From JAVVPL01 sp036655775 (lineage in GTDB: Bacteria > Bacteroidota > Bacteroidia > Bacteroidales > P3), in assembly GCA_036655775.1 (NCBI GenBank), contig JAVVPL010000034.1:1-18353 (forward strand): 18,353 nucleotides of DNA, written 5' to 3'. Shown one piece after another: positions 7,935 to 15,853 of the stretch (the stretch's first letter is position 1; every line of letters begins with the position of its first letter). The notes under the pieces were generated by a model. It ran no database searches, was not told where the DNA came from, and saw only the letters and a list, made by a program, of their open reading frames with translations. A program made the translations under genes and the position numbers.

Positions 7935-8939
7935 ATGAAAATAATAATTCCGATGGCAGGCATGGGTAAACGCATGCGCCCTCATACATTAACTACTCCC
8001 AAACCGCTTATTCATTTGGCAGGAAAAGCCATAGTAGAGCATTTAATTGAAGAAATCGCCAGTGTAGTAAAAGAACCCATAGATGAGGTTGCATTTATTG
8101 TGGGACATTTTGGCACAGAAGTAGAACAGACTCTATTGCTTGCTGCGCAAAGAATAGGGGCAAAAGGAAGTATTTATTATCAAGAAGAAGCTTTGGGCAC
8201 CGCGCATGCTATATTGTGTGCCGCTCCTTCTTTGGAAGGGAAAGTAGTGGTAGCTTTTGCCGATACTTTATTTTTTGCAAAATTTGATATTAGTTCCGAT
8301 AAAGAGGCGATTATATGGACCCATCATGTGGCAGATCCGAGTGCTTTTGGCGTAGTATTAACCAATGAAAATGGACAAATTACGGGTTTTAAAGAAAAAC
8401 CAGCCACTTTTGTTTCCGATCAAGCCATTATTGGTATTTATTACTTTAAAGATGGACACAATTTAGCTTCCGAATTACAATATTTAATCGATCAAGATAT
8501 ACGTAAAGGACTTGAATATCAATTGACGGATGCCCTTCAAAATATGATGGAAAAAGGAATGCTTTTTTATAGTGAAAATGTGGATGAATGGCTCGATTGT
8601 GGAAACAAAGATGCCACAGTTGCCACCAATCAAAGGGTGTTGATCCATAAAACCGCAACGCAATATATAGCTCCTTCTGTTGAATTGAAACAATCTCAGA
8701 TTATTCCGCCCTGCTATATAGCCCAAGGAGTTAAAATCGAAAATAGTATTGTGGGACCCTATGTTTCCATTGGAGAAAATACAATAATTTCACATTCAGT
8801 GATCGAAAATTCTATTTTGCAAACCTCGGTAAATATTCAACATTGCAATCTCTCCAATTCAATGCTAGGTAATTCCGCCAAAGTGAAAGGAAAATCGTGC
8901 CAATTGAGTTTGAGTGATTTTTCGGAACTCCATTTTTAA
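7935..8939 (+). CDS. NDP-sugar nucleotidyltransferase with beta-helix tail
   Basis: 334 residues. The N-terminal NTP_transferase domain has the nucleotide loop GMGKRMRP (9-16) and TPKPL (21-25, with Lys23). The metal-binding Asp is D110 in VAFADTLFF. The C-terminal ~90 residues carry hexapeptide-like repeats (IENSIVGPYVSIGENTII) of a left-handed beta-helix. Such enzymes couple a sugar-1-phosphate to UTP, dTTP or GTP and release PPi. The specific sugar and nucleotide cannot be read here. A GlmU-like second activity is unlikely because the helix is short and no acetyltransferase signature is seen. It lies 12 nt after dut and presumably supplies activated sugar for an envelope glycan. Confidence 0.85.
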   Translation: MKIIIPMAGMGKRMRPHTLTTPKPLIHLAGKAIVEHLIEEIASVVKEPIDEVAFIVGHFGTEVEQTLLLAAQRIGAKGSIYYQEEALGTAHAILCAAPSLEGKVVVAFADTLFFAKFDISSDKEAIIWTHHVADPSAFGVVLTNENGQITGFKEKPATFVSDQAIIGIYYFKDGHNLASELQYLIDQDIRKGLEYQLTDALQNMMEKGMLFYSENVDEWLDCGNKDATVATNQRVLIHKTATQYIAPSVELKQSQIIPPCYIAQGVKIENSIVGPYVSIGENTIISHSVIENSILQTSVNIQHCNLSNSMLGNSAKVKGKSCQLSLSDFSELHF

Positions 8940-8949
8940 ATTTGTTAGC

Positions 8950-10725
8950 ATGCGATATATACGAACTTCTTCTGTTGTTTTAGCTGTTTTTTTTCTGTTG
9001 TTTACCTCTGCGTATAGCGTAGTGGCTAAAAATAAAAAAAACGTAGCAATTCCTTCAGTACAAACTCTACTTGTGCGGCCACAGGCGGAGCAACTAGAGA
9101 TAGATGCACTCTATATGGATGCTTTAAAACAATCGCTTATTGGAAATGAGGAAGCGGCTTTGGATTTGTATTTTAAATTAATAGACAAAGATCCGAATCA
9201 TTCGGTGGCTTATTATGAAATAGCCCGTCTTCAAATACAGAAAAAAAAATATAAAGAGGCAATTGTATTTGCCGAAAAAGCCCTTCGCTTGCTTCCCGAC
9301 AATCCATACTATCAGCTCTTGTTGGCCGAAATTTACAAATTTAATGGAATGTATACAAAGGCGATTGAACTTTATGAAAACCTGTCAAAACGCTATCCTT
9401 CCAATTTGGAATATACCTATGAATGGGCAAATGCCTATGTGTATCAAGGAGATATTAAAAATGCAATTCATGTATACGATTTACTCGAAAAAAGAGTCGG
9501 TGTCAACGATGAAACAGGCATGCTTAAATACAAAATGTACAAAGGCATCAATGATACCAAATCGGCTATTGCTGAAATAGAAGCATTGAGTAAACAATAT
9601 CCTCGAGAAATAAAATATTTGGAAATATTGGCCGAAATTTATATGTCGCAAAAAGAGTACAAACAAGCCTTGACCTATTATCAAAAAATTCTTCAAATTA
9701 ATCCCGACGATCCCTATATCAATATATCCTTATCGGATTATTATCGCAAAATAAATGAATATGCACAAGCTTTTTCCTATTTGGCTAAAGGTATTGAAAA
9801 TCCAAATTTGGACTTTCAAACCAAATGGAATGTGCTCAGTGTGTATGCGCAATACATAGATTTGTCTAAAGATTTAAAGGTAAAAGCCGAAGAACTTTTC
9901 AAATTAATGATCAAAGCGCATCCTAAAGAAGTGACCGCACATCATCTATATGGACGTTTTTTGTTGCGCCAAGAGCGTTATAAAGAAGCGTCCGATGTCT
10001 TTTCATATTCACTCTCCTTGGATAGCTCCATGTATCCTGTATGGGAAACCTTATTGATAACCGAACATATACTTGGGGATACGGCCCAATTGGAAGCAAT
10101 TTCTAAACGGGCGGTTCAACTTTTTCCAGAACAAGCCGTTTTATATTTTTATCCAGCTTTTGTCAATTATCAACGCGCACAATATGATTCGGTGATTCCT
10201 TTGGCCGAAAAGGTGCTATCCTTAAATCAAGGAAGCTCGCAGAGTTTGGAAGCCGAAGCCCTTCTTTTATTGGCCGATTCATATTATCAAATTAAAAATT
10301 ACGATCGAAGTTTTCAGTATTTTAACACACTGATACGGTTGGATTCAACCAATAAATATGTAATTAATAATTACGCCTACTATTTATCTTTGCAAAAAAA
10401 AGATTTGGATAAAGCACAACATCTTATCCAAAAATTATGTGAAAAAGAACCTGAAAATGCTACCTTTTTAGATACCTATGCTTGGGTATTATTTCAAAAT
10501 GATAAATACCAAGAAGCAGCTAAAATTTTAAAAAAATTGATTGAAAAATCCACGGAATTAGATGCAACTATTTTGGAACATTATGGAGATATTTTGTTTA
10601 AAATAGGCAATAAAGATGGGGCTTTAGACTATTGGCAAAAAGCAAAAACAAAAAACAGTAAACCCTCTTCAATTTTAGAAGAAAAAATAAAAACAAAAAA
10701 TTGGATAGAAACGCCTTTAAATTAA
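8950..10725 (+). CDS. Exported TPR-repeat protein
   Basis: 591 residues from ATG 8950, 10 nt after the previous stop. A GTG at 8914 would put 12 residues before the signal peptide and overlap the upstream gene. The signal sequence is MRYIRTSSVVLAVFFLLFTS with a likely cleavage in the AYSVVA region, giving a non-Gln N-terminus. From about residue 45 to 570 the protein is nearly continuous tetratricopeptide repeats, for example ALDLYFKLIDKDPNHSVAYY and ALTYYQKILQINPDDPYI. TPR arrays are protein-binding scaffolds, and no catalytic domain is seen. It lies between the nucleotidyltransferase and the DUF4292 lipoprotein, so a periplasmic scaffold for envelope assembly is reasonable but unproven. Confidence 0.85.
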   Translation: MRYIRTSSVVLAVFFLLFTSAYSVVAKNKKNVAIPSVQTLLVRPQAEQLEIDALYMDALKQSLIGNEEAALDLYFKLIDKDPNHSVAYYEIARLQIQKKKYKEAIVFAEKALRLLPDNPYYQLLLAEIYKFNGMYTKAIELYENLSKRYPSNLEYTYEWANAYVYQGDIKNAIHVYDLLEKRVGVNDETGMLKYKMYKGINDTKSAIAEIEALSKQYPREIKYLEILAEIYMSQKEYKQALTYYQKILQINPDDPYINISLSDYYRKINEYAQAFSYLAKGIENPNLDFQTKWNVLSVYAQYIDLSKDLKVKAEELFKLMIKAHPKEVTAHHLYGRFLLRQERYKEASDVFSYSLSLDSSMYPVWETLLITEHILGDTAQLEAISKRAVQLFPEQAVLYFYPAFVNYQRAQYDSVIPLAEKVLSLNQGSSQSLEAEALLLLADSYYQIKNYDRSFQYFNTLIRLDSTNKYVINNYAYYLSLQKKDLDKAQHLIQKLCEKEPENATFLDTYAWVLFQNDKYQEAAKILKKLIEKSTELDATILEHYGDILFKIGNKDGALDYWQKAKTKNSKPSSILEEKIKTKNWIETPLN

Positions 10726-10733
10726 AATATAAA

Positions 10734-11567
10734 ATGCAACAAATAACTAAATCTATCACGCCAGCCACAATACTTTTGATAAGTATACTCGTGTTATTTT
10801 CGGCCTGCAAAAGTAGTCAACATTTAGAAGGTGTCAAAACGGATGTAACCACAGTGCCTCTAGAAAAGATTGAAAAAGGTTTAGCAGAAATGGCTTTGCT
10901 TCATCAAATTGTGGATTCAACCCCTAGGTGTCATACCTTTTCTTCCAATTTTTCGGCCAATATATCTATGGCCGATTTTAATCAATCGGTAAGTGGGCAA
11001 ATACGTATGGTTTATGATAGTATACTTTGGATTAGTGTGGGCAAATTTGGGATTGAAGCAATACGTATTTTAGTAAGCCCCGATTCGCTCTATATTTTAA
11101 ATAAATTAGATCAAAGTGCCCTGATCCAAGATCTTAGTTTTGTAAGTAAATATCTAAGTGGTTTCAAGGGTTTAAAACATCTTCAAAATATTTTGTTAGG
11201 CTATCCCATTGCCGAGATTTTCAATTCCAGCTGTGATTTACTAATTGAAAATCAAAATTACACCTTTGCACAAAATGCCTCCGCATTATTTCCTTATCGT
11301 TTTAGTATGACCGTGGATAGTGCCACTTCTCAACTTGAACAATGGGAAGTCAACAATAAATTGAATCAAAAAGCCTCTATTCAATATACTTGGTTGCTGG
11401 ATAAATTCGAAAATATATTAAAAAATATACAGATCGAAACTGCATTTCCTTTGCCTGTGAATGTCGAATTAAATTATACCAAAACAGCAATTAATCAAAC
11501 TGTAAAAATGCCTTTTACCATTTCAAATAAAATGCGAAGAGTCTCAATAGGTCAATTAAAAAAATAA
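10734..11567 (+). CDS. DUF4292 lipoprotein, possibly LolB-like
   Basis: 277 residues from ATG 10734. The N-terminus is a lipoprotein signal with LFSAC, Cys25, followed by KSSQ with no acidic surface-export signal. The rest is beta-rich and fits DUF4292: a first barrel part (FSANISMADFNQSVSGQIRM), then SILWISVGKFGIEAIRILVS, then LQNILLGYP, and a C-terminal strand pair with FPLPVNVEL. This order resembles LolB, where a hydrophobic hairpin and GPLG-like segment are followed by a WL-x-G segment and a C-terminal LPxxL strand. LolB accepts lipoproteins from LolA and inserts them in the outer membrane. The LolB reading is my inference from pattern, not a recognised homology. It lies 8 nt after the TPR gene and 6 nt before the EnvC-like gene. 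Confidence 0.8.
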   Translation: MQQITKSITPATILLISILVLFSACKSSQHLEGVKTDVTTVPLEKIEKGLAEMALLHQIVDSTPRCHTFSSNFSANISMADFNQSVSGQIRMVYDSILWISVGKFGIEAIRILVSPDSLYILNKLDQSALIQDLSFVSKYLSGFKGLKHLQNILLGYPIAEIFNSSCDLLIENQNYTFAQNASALFPYRFSMTVDSATSQLEQWEVNNKLNQKASIQYTWLLDKFENILKNIQIETAFPLPVNVELNYTKTAINQTVKMPFTISNKMRRVSIGQLKK

Positions 11568-11573
11568 AAATCC

Positions 11574-12812
11574 ATGCAATCCATAATTAAAAAAGTTTTC
11601 GGAATTATTTTAATATTGTTTACGCTTACTAGTTTTGCACAAGATAAAAAAACCTTAGAAGCGAATAAAAAACAATTAGAAAAAGAGATCAAACAAACGA
11701 CCCGAATTTTAAATGAAACCAAAAAAAACAAAAAAGCCTCTCTTTTGGAGTTGAATTTATTGGTGCAAAATATCAAAAAACGTCAAAAACTTATTCAAAC
11801 TTTAGATGTTGAAATGCGTGCGGTATCGGGGCAAATAACCCAAATTTCTTCTACTGTACAACGTTTGGAAGTGGATATTGCTACTTTGAAAAAAGAGTAT
11901 GCCTCCATGTTGGTATCGGCCTATAATAATCGAAATCAGTATAGTCGTATAATGTTTATTTTATCGTCTAAAGATTTCAATCAAGCATATAGACGATTGC
12001 AATATCTTCGACAATACACCTCCTATCAGCGTCAACAAGTAGAATTGATTAAAACAAAACAAACGGCTTTAGTGGCTAATGTCAACGAATTGCAAATACA
12101 AAAACAAAGCAAAGAACAAATTCGACAACAAGAAGAACAAGAACGCCTTAAATTAAAAAAAGAAGAAGCCAATAAAAATGTCTTGTTAGGCAAACTCAAA
12201 AAGAAAGAAAGTATATTGATGGCAGAGATTCAAGCCAAACAAAAAAAACGAAAAGAATTGAATCGTAAACTGGAAAGAATTATTCAAGAAGAAATACGGA
12301 AATCGAACGAAGCCGCCCAAAAACGAGCCGCACGAGAAGGCAAAGCCCCACAAAAAACAAGTACAACCAATTATTCGCTTACGCCTGCCGAAAAAATACT
12401 TTCGAAAAATTTTGAAGGGAATCGAGGTTCATTACCTTGGCCCGTCGATCGAGGCAGTATGTCTTCAGGTTTTGGTGCGCACGACCATCCTTTGTTGAAA
12501 GGCGTTGTGATCGTAAACAATGGGATTGATATTGCCGTACCTGCAGGCACGAAGGCTAGAGTAGTTTTTGATGGAGAGGTTTCCAATGTGGTCAATTTAT
12601 ACAATGTGCAAGTGGTCATGGTGCGCCATGGGGCTTATACCACGGTTTATTCCAATTTGGATCAAGTGTATGTACACAAAGGACAAAAAGTAACAACAAA
12701 GCAAAGTGTAGGCCGAGTCTATACCAATACGGAAGAAGGAAAAACGGAATTGCAATTTCAAATATGGAAGGGCACGACCAAACTGAATCCTGCTTCTTGG
12801 ATATCTAGATAA
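11574..12812 (+). CDS. EnvC-like murein hydrolase activator (inactive LytM)
   Basis: 412 residues. The signal peptide MQSIIKKVFGIILILFTLTSFA is followed by Gln23. Residues ~25-260 are a long Lys/Gln/Glu-rich coiled coil, and ~285-412 is an M23/LytM domain. The zinc site is degenerate: N315 stands where the HxxxD His should be (D319 kept), H352 is kept, N361 replaces the next conserved His, and E392 and Q394 replace the HxH pair in LQFQI. It should therefore not cut peptidoglycan. Coiled coil plus dead LytM is the EnvC plan, in which the protein is controlled by FtsEX and activates septal amidases. No ftsEX or amidase gene is in the window. It ends the tight run; nitroreductase follows after 47 nt. 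Confidence 0.88.
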   Translation: MQSIIKKVFGIILILFTLTSFAQDKKTLEANKKQLEKEIKQTTRILNETKKNKKASLLELNLLVQNIKKRQKLIQTLDVEMRAVSGQITQISSTVQRLEVDIATLKKEYASMLVSAYNNRNQYSRIMFILSSKDFNQAYRRLQYLRQYTSYQRQQVELIKTKQTALVANVNELQIQKQSKEQIRQQEEQERLKLKKEEANKNVLLGKLKKKESILMAEIQAKQKKRKELNRKLERIIQEEIRKSNEAAQKRAAREGKAPQKTSTTNYSLTPAEKILSKNFEGNRGSLPWPVDRGSMSSGFGAHDHPLLKGVVIVNNGIDIAVPAGTKARVVFDGEVSNVVNLYNVQVVMVRHGAYTTVYSNLDQVYVHKGQKVTTKQSVGRVYTNTEEGKTELQFQIWKGTTKLNPASWISR

Positions 12813-12859
12813 CGTTTACTTATTTTATACAAAATTTTAATTTTTCAAATTACGTACAA

Positions 12860-13375
12860 ATGGAAAATCAACTCATAGAATTATTACAAACACGTCGGAG
12901 TATTCGACGTTATACGACCGATATCGTTTCGGATGAAATGTTGGATCAATTGGTGCGAACCGCGATGTATGCACCCTCAGCACATAGTAAATTTCCTTTA
13001 CATTTTATAGTAATTAAAGACTCTATACATAAGCAGGCTATTATGAAAGTACACCCACATGCCAGCATGTTGGAACATGCGGCAGCAGTAATTTTGGTCT
13101 GTGGAGATACGCAACTGAATCCCGAAATAGAATATTTGAGTTTGGATGCAGCGGCAGCAACAATGAATCTTTTGTTGGCTGCTCATGCACTTCATTTGGG
13201 GGCTTGTTGGTTAGGGGTTTATCCTAAAAAAGAGCGCATGCAAGGCATTGCGGACCATTTTCATCTCCCTGAACACATCATTCCACTCACGGGTATTGCG
13301 TTAGGACATACCGAACAAATTAAACCTCAGCCAGAACGCTATCAAGCCGAACGTATACATACCGAAGTGTGGTAA
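12860..13375 (+). CDS. Nitroreductase-family flavoprotein
   Basis: 171 residues, typical of the short FMN-dependent nitroreductases. The FMN-phosphate motif RRSIRRYT (12-19) is at the N-terminus, APSAHSKFPLHFIVI follows, and AHALHLGACWLGVYP is the conserved second flavin-contacting segment. Members reduce nitro compounds, quinones or flavins with NAD(P)H; the physiological substrate is unknown. The 47-nt gap upstream has no consensus -7 box, so it may be read through from the envelope run. It is followed by a clear promoter for the next gene. Confidence 0.9.
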   Translation: MENQLIELLQTRRSIRRYTTDIVSDEMLDQLVRTAMYAPSAHSKFPLHFIVIKDSIHKQAIMKVHPHASMLEHAAAVILVCGDTQLNPEIEYLSLDAAAATMNLLLAAHALHLGACWLGVYPKKERMQGIADHFHLPEHIIPLTGIALGHTEQIKPQPERYQAERIHTEVW

Positions 13376-13378
13376 CAC

Positions 13379-13408
13379 TTGAAATTTTCACAAAAATGTG
13401 TACCTTTG
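13379..13408 (+). promoter_or_regulatory. Promoter of the PPIase-pheS unit
   Basis: TTG (13379-13381), a 19-nt spacer and TACCTTTG (13401-13408) match the Bacteroidota TTG-N17-23-TAnnTTTG promoter exactly. The start codon at 13429 leaves a short leader of about 15 nt. The spacer carries a small inverted repeat, CACA-AAAA-TGTG (13389-13400), which could be an operator but is short enough to be chance. This is the strongest promoter by consensus in the window. Confidence 0.7.
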
Positions 13409-13428
13409 TATTCTAAAATTATTATTGT

Positions 13429-14082
13429 ATGAAACGAATTGTAATAATCGCTTTGACCACTATATTCTCAATCTCGCTTTTTGCTCAAAATAAACAAACA
13501 AAAATGATTATCAGCACAAAATTTGGCGATATGAAAATCGCTCTTTACGATGAAACTCCTTTACATCGTGATAACTTTAAAAAATTAGTAAAAGAAGGCT
13601 TTTACGATGGCACTTTATTTCACAGAGTCATTAATCAATTTATGATTCAAGGAGGCGATCCAGACTCGAAAAAAGCACTTTCTGGTCAAAATTTAGGTGG
13701 AGGCGATCTTGCGTATACCACGCCTGCTGAATTTGTAGGTGAAAAAATACATAAAAAAGGAGCGCTATGTGCCGCTCGTATGGGCGATCAGATGAATCCC
13801 AAAAAAGCTTCTTCGGCTTGTCAATTTTATATTGTACAAGGGCAAGTTTACACCGATAAACAATTGACTGAATTAGAAAATCAAATGGGAGTCAAGATGA
13901 GTGATACACAAAAAAAAGCATATACTACACTTGGCGGAACTCCTTTTTTAGATGGAGATTATACCGTTTTTGGCGAAGTGATAGAAGGCTTAGAGGTGAT
14001 AGATAAAATAGCTGCACAAACTACAGATTACTCCGATCGTCCCAAGGAGGATATTTCTATGACTATCAAAGAATGTAAGTAA
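13429..14082 (+). CDS. Exported cyclophilin-type peptidyl-prolyl isomerase
   Basis: 217 residues. The signal peptide MKRIVIIALTTIFSISLFA ends before Gln20. The cyclophilin core carries the catalytic Arg66 in FHRVI and Phe71/Gln74 in FMIQGGDP. The M-x-x-x-x-x-SSACQFYI region follows at 118-135. An insert (DKQLTELENQMGVKMSDTQK) is typical of Bacteroidota cyclophilins. It catalyses cis-trans isomerisation of X-Pro bonds and, once exported, should assist folding of periplasmic or outer-membrane proteins. It has its own consensus promoter. pheS begins 5 nt after its stop, so an exported chaperone and a tRNA synthetase subunit are probably co-transcribed. Confidence 0.92.
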   Translation: MKRIVIIALTTIFSISLFAQNKQTKMIISTKFGDMKIALYDETPLHRDNFKKLVKEGFYDGTLFHRVINQFMIQGGDPDSKKALSGQNLGGGDLAYTTPAEFVGEKIHKKGALCAARMGDQMNPKKASSACQFYIVQGQVYTDKQLTELENQMGVKMSDTQKKAYTTLGGTPFLDGDYTVFGEVIEGLEVIDKIAAQTTDYSDRPKEDISMTIKECK

Positions 14083-14087
14083 ATAAA

Positions 14088-15095
14088 ATGCAAGATAAAA
14101 TTCGCGCATTCATTGCGCAAGCAAAACAAAGCAGTTTTTCTTCCTTAGAGGAAGTAGAGGCGTATCGTATTCAATGGCTTGGTAAAAAAGGGCTTTTGAA
14201 TCAACTTTTTGAAGAATTTAAGCAAGTAGAACCCTCTCAAAAAAAAGAAATAGCCGTCAACGAGCAGATCCAACAAGCTAAAGAAATGTTGGAACAAGGG
14301 GCGGAAAGTGTCGTTTCCGATTTGGATATGACAAGACCTTTGTGTTTTCCGCAAGGGAGTCGACATCCTATTTCTTTGGTGCGAAACGAGATTATTTCCA
14401 TTTTTTCTCGCATTGGTTTTGTGGTAGAGGAAGGACCCGAAATAGAAGATGATTGGCATAATTTTTCGGCTTTAAATTTTCCTCCAGAACACCCTGCACG
14501 CGATATGCAAGACACTTTTTTTGTAGAAAAGCATAATGGTTCCGACGATATAGCATTGCGTACACACACCTCTTCGGTACAAGTGCGTGTGATGGAAAAT
14601 ACAAAGCCCCCTATTCGTTCTATTTTTCCAGGTCGTGTTTATCGTAATGAAGCGATATCCGCCAGAGCACATTGTTTTTTTCATCAATTGGAAGGTTTGT
14701 ATATTGACGAAAATGTAAGTTTTGCCGATTTGAGAGAGACCCTTTTGTTTTTTGCTAAAGAGATGTTTGGGGCTGATACGCAAATACGTTTGCGCCCTTC
14801 TTTTTTCCCTTTTACAGAACCTTCTGCCGAAATGGATATTTCCTGTAAATTATGTGGAGGTAAGGGCTGTTCATTTTGTAAGCATAGCGGATGGGTCGAA
14901 GTATTGGGATGTGGCATGGTGGATCCGAATGTATTAGAAAACTGTGGTATCGACAGTCAACGTTATAGTGGGTATGCGTTTGGTTTAGGGATAGAGCGCT
15001 TAACCAATTTAAAATACAGAGTAAAAGATTTACGAATGTTTTCCGAAAATGATCTTCGTTTTCTTTCTCAATTTCAATCGGCTTCTATATTTTAG
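14088..15095 (+). CDS. pheS: Phenylalanyl-tRNA synthetase alpha subunit
   Basis: 335 residues, the usual PheS length. The N-terminal ~90 residues are the helical tRNA-binding arm. Class II motif 2 is in FPGRVYRNEAISARAHCFF, and motif 3 is YAFGLGIERLTNLKY near the C-terminus. A four-Cys knuckle C253-x2-C256-x4-C261-x2-C264 followed by SGWVEVLGCGMV is the common bacterial form. With PheT it charges tRNA-Phe. pheT is not adjacent: the next gene, comF, is on the other strand and overlaps the pheS 3' end by 4 bp (15092-15095). A strong palindrome lies 59 nt past the stop, inside comF. Confidence 0.97.
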   Translation: MQDKIRAFIAQAKQSSFSSLEEVEAYRIQWLGKKGLLNQLFEEFKQVEPSQKKEIAVNEQIQQAKEMLEQGAESVVSDLDMTRPLCFPQGSRHPISLVRNEIISIFSRIGFVVEEGPEIEDDWHNFSALNFPPEHPARDMQDTFFVEKHNGSDDIALRTHTSSVQVRVMENTKPPIRSIFPGRVYRNEAISARAHCFFHQLEGLYIDENVSFADLRETLLFFAKEMFGADTQIRLRPSFFPFTEPSAEMDISCKLCGGKGCSFCKHSGWVEVLGCGMVDPNVLENCGIDSQRYSGYAFGLGIERLTNLKYRVKDLRMFSENDLRFLSQFQSASIF

Positions 15096-15781
15096 TATTG
15101 AGGAGCTGCAAGGCAAGCTATGCTGATGCGAACGCCTTCGATACTCTCTAATAAACGGGCGCAACTTTCCAAAGTTGCGCCCGTTGTAATTACGTCGTCG
15201 ACCAACAAAATATGTTTGTATTTTAGTTTTTCGCTATTTTGTAAACCAAATACATCTTGTACATTTTTCCAACGCGAAAAACGATTTTTTCTTGTTTGCG
15301 TTTCCGTTTGAATTTTTTTTATTAATACATTGAGTATAATATCCTTTTCTAAGGCTAAAGCCAAGGCTTGGGCAATAATTGCACTTTGATTGTAGCCTCT
15401 TTTTTTTATTTTTTGGGGATGAATAGGCACTGGAATTACCAGGTCTATATCTTGATACTTAGGAGCTATAGCTAGAGCTTCTCCTAAAGCTTTTCCCAAT
15501 ACTTCACCGATTTCTTTTTTCTTTTTATATTTCAATTGGTGCATTAAATTTTGGATTTGGCCTTTTTTTGTAAAAAATAAATACGCCATGGCATTTTCAA
15601 TGGGGATACGTCCCCAAAAATGTTTTTCAATAGGATTGTTATCTTCTAATTCGTAATAAGTACGGGGAAGAGCGACGATACACGCTGAACAAAAAAAAGT
15701 TTCCTGTGCGCGTAAAACCTCCTTACAAATAGGACACAAACGAGGATAAAACAAATAATAGAAGTCAGAAAGTAAACTCAT
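15092..15781 (-). CDS. comF: ComF-family phosphoribosyltransferase-like protein
   Basis: 229 residues, normal for the family. An N-terminal zinc ribbon has C16-x2-C19 and C31-x2-C34. The middle carries LVIPVPIHPQKIKKRGYNQS, the family hallmark. The PRPP-binding loop is HILLVDDVITTGATLES near residue 190-206. ComF proteins are linked to DNA uptake and natural transformation in several bacteria; the substrate is not known. The start is ATG 15781; a one-mismatch -7 box TATTTTAG lies at 15802-15795. The codons for residues 199-210, in the PRPP loop, form a nearly perfect palindrome (listed separately). Convergent with pheS, 4-bp overlap. Confidence 0.9.
   Translation of the reverse strand: MSLLSDFYYLFYPRLCPICKEVLRAQETFFCSACIVALPRTYYELEDNNPIEKHFWGRIPIENAMAYLFFTKKGQIQNLMHQLKYKKKKEIGEVLGKALGEALAIAPKYQDIDLVIPVPIHPQKIKKRGYNQSAIIAQALALALEKDIILNVLIKKIQTETQTRKNRFSRWKNVQDVFGLQNSEKLKYKHILLVDDVITTGATLESCARLLESIEGVRISIACLAAPQY
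15154..15185. repeat. 32-bp palindrome inside comF, downstream of pheS
   Basis: Left arm AACGGGCGCAACTTT (15154-15168), 2-bp centre CC, right arm AAAGTTGCGCCCGTT (15171-15185): 15 of 15 positions pair. It is much richer in G+C than its surroundings. In plus-strand RNA reading out of pheS it would form a very stable hairpin 59 nt past the stop. No T-tract follows on either strand, so it is not a textbook terminator. It encodes ComF residues 199-210. Confidence 0.85.
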
Positions 15782-15805
15782 ATTTTTTTTTTGGCTAAAA
15801 TAGTG

Positions 15806-15813
15806 TAATTTTG
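15806..15813 (+). promoter_or_regulatory. -7 element for the coiled-coil gene
   Basis: TAATTTTG is a full match to TAnnTTTG in the 72-nt divergent gap between comF and the next gene, 40 nt before the ATG at 15854. The only nearby TTG (15791-15793) is 12 nt upstream, too close for a normal -33 element. Confidence 0.5.
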
Positions 15814-15853
15814 TGAGTCCAAAAAGTTAAAAATATATAAAAAATCACAAAAA

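Noticed and set aside
9263..9580. 105-codon plus-strand frame inside the TPR gene in another frame
   Set aside because: It is Met/Cys-rich with no domain, fully inside a clearly coding TPR region, and shows no break in the main frame that would suggest a frameshift.
14145..14917. Several minus-strand open frames of 70-110 codons opposite pheS
   Set aside because: They are shadows of a strongly conserved gene: the pheS frame has all expected motifs and the antisense frames have none.
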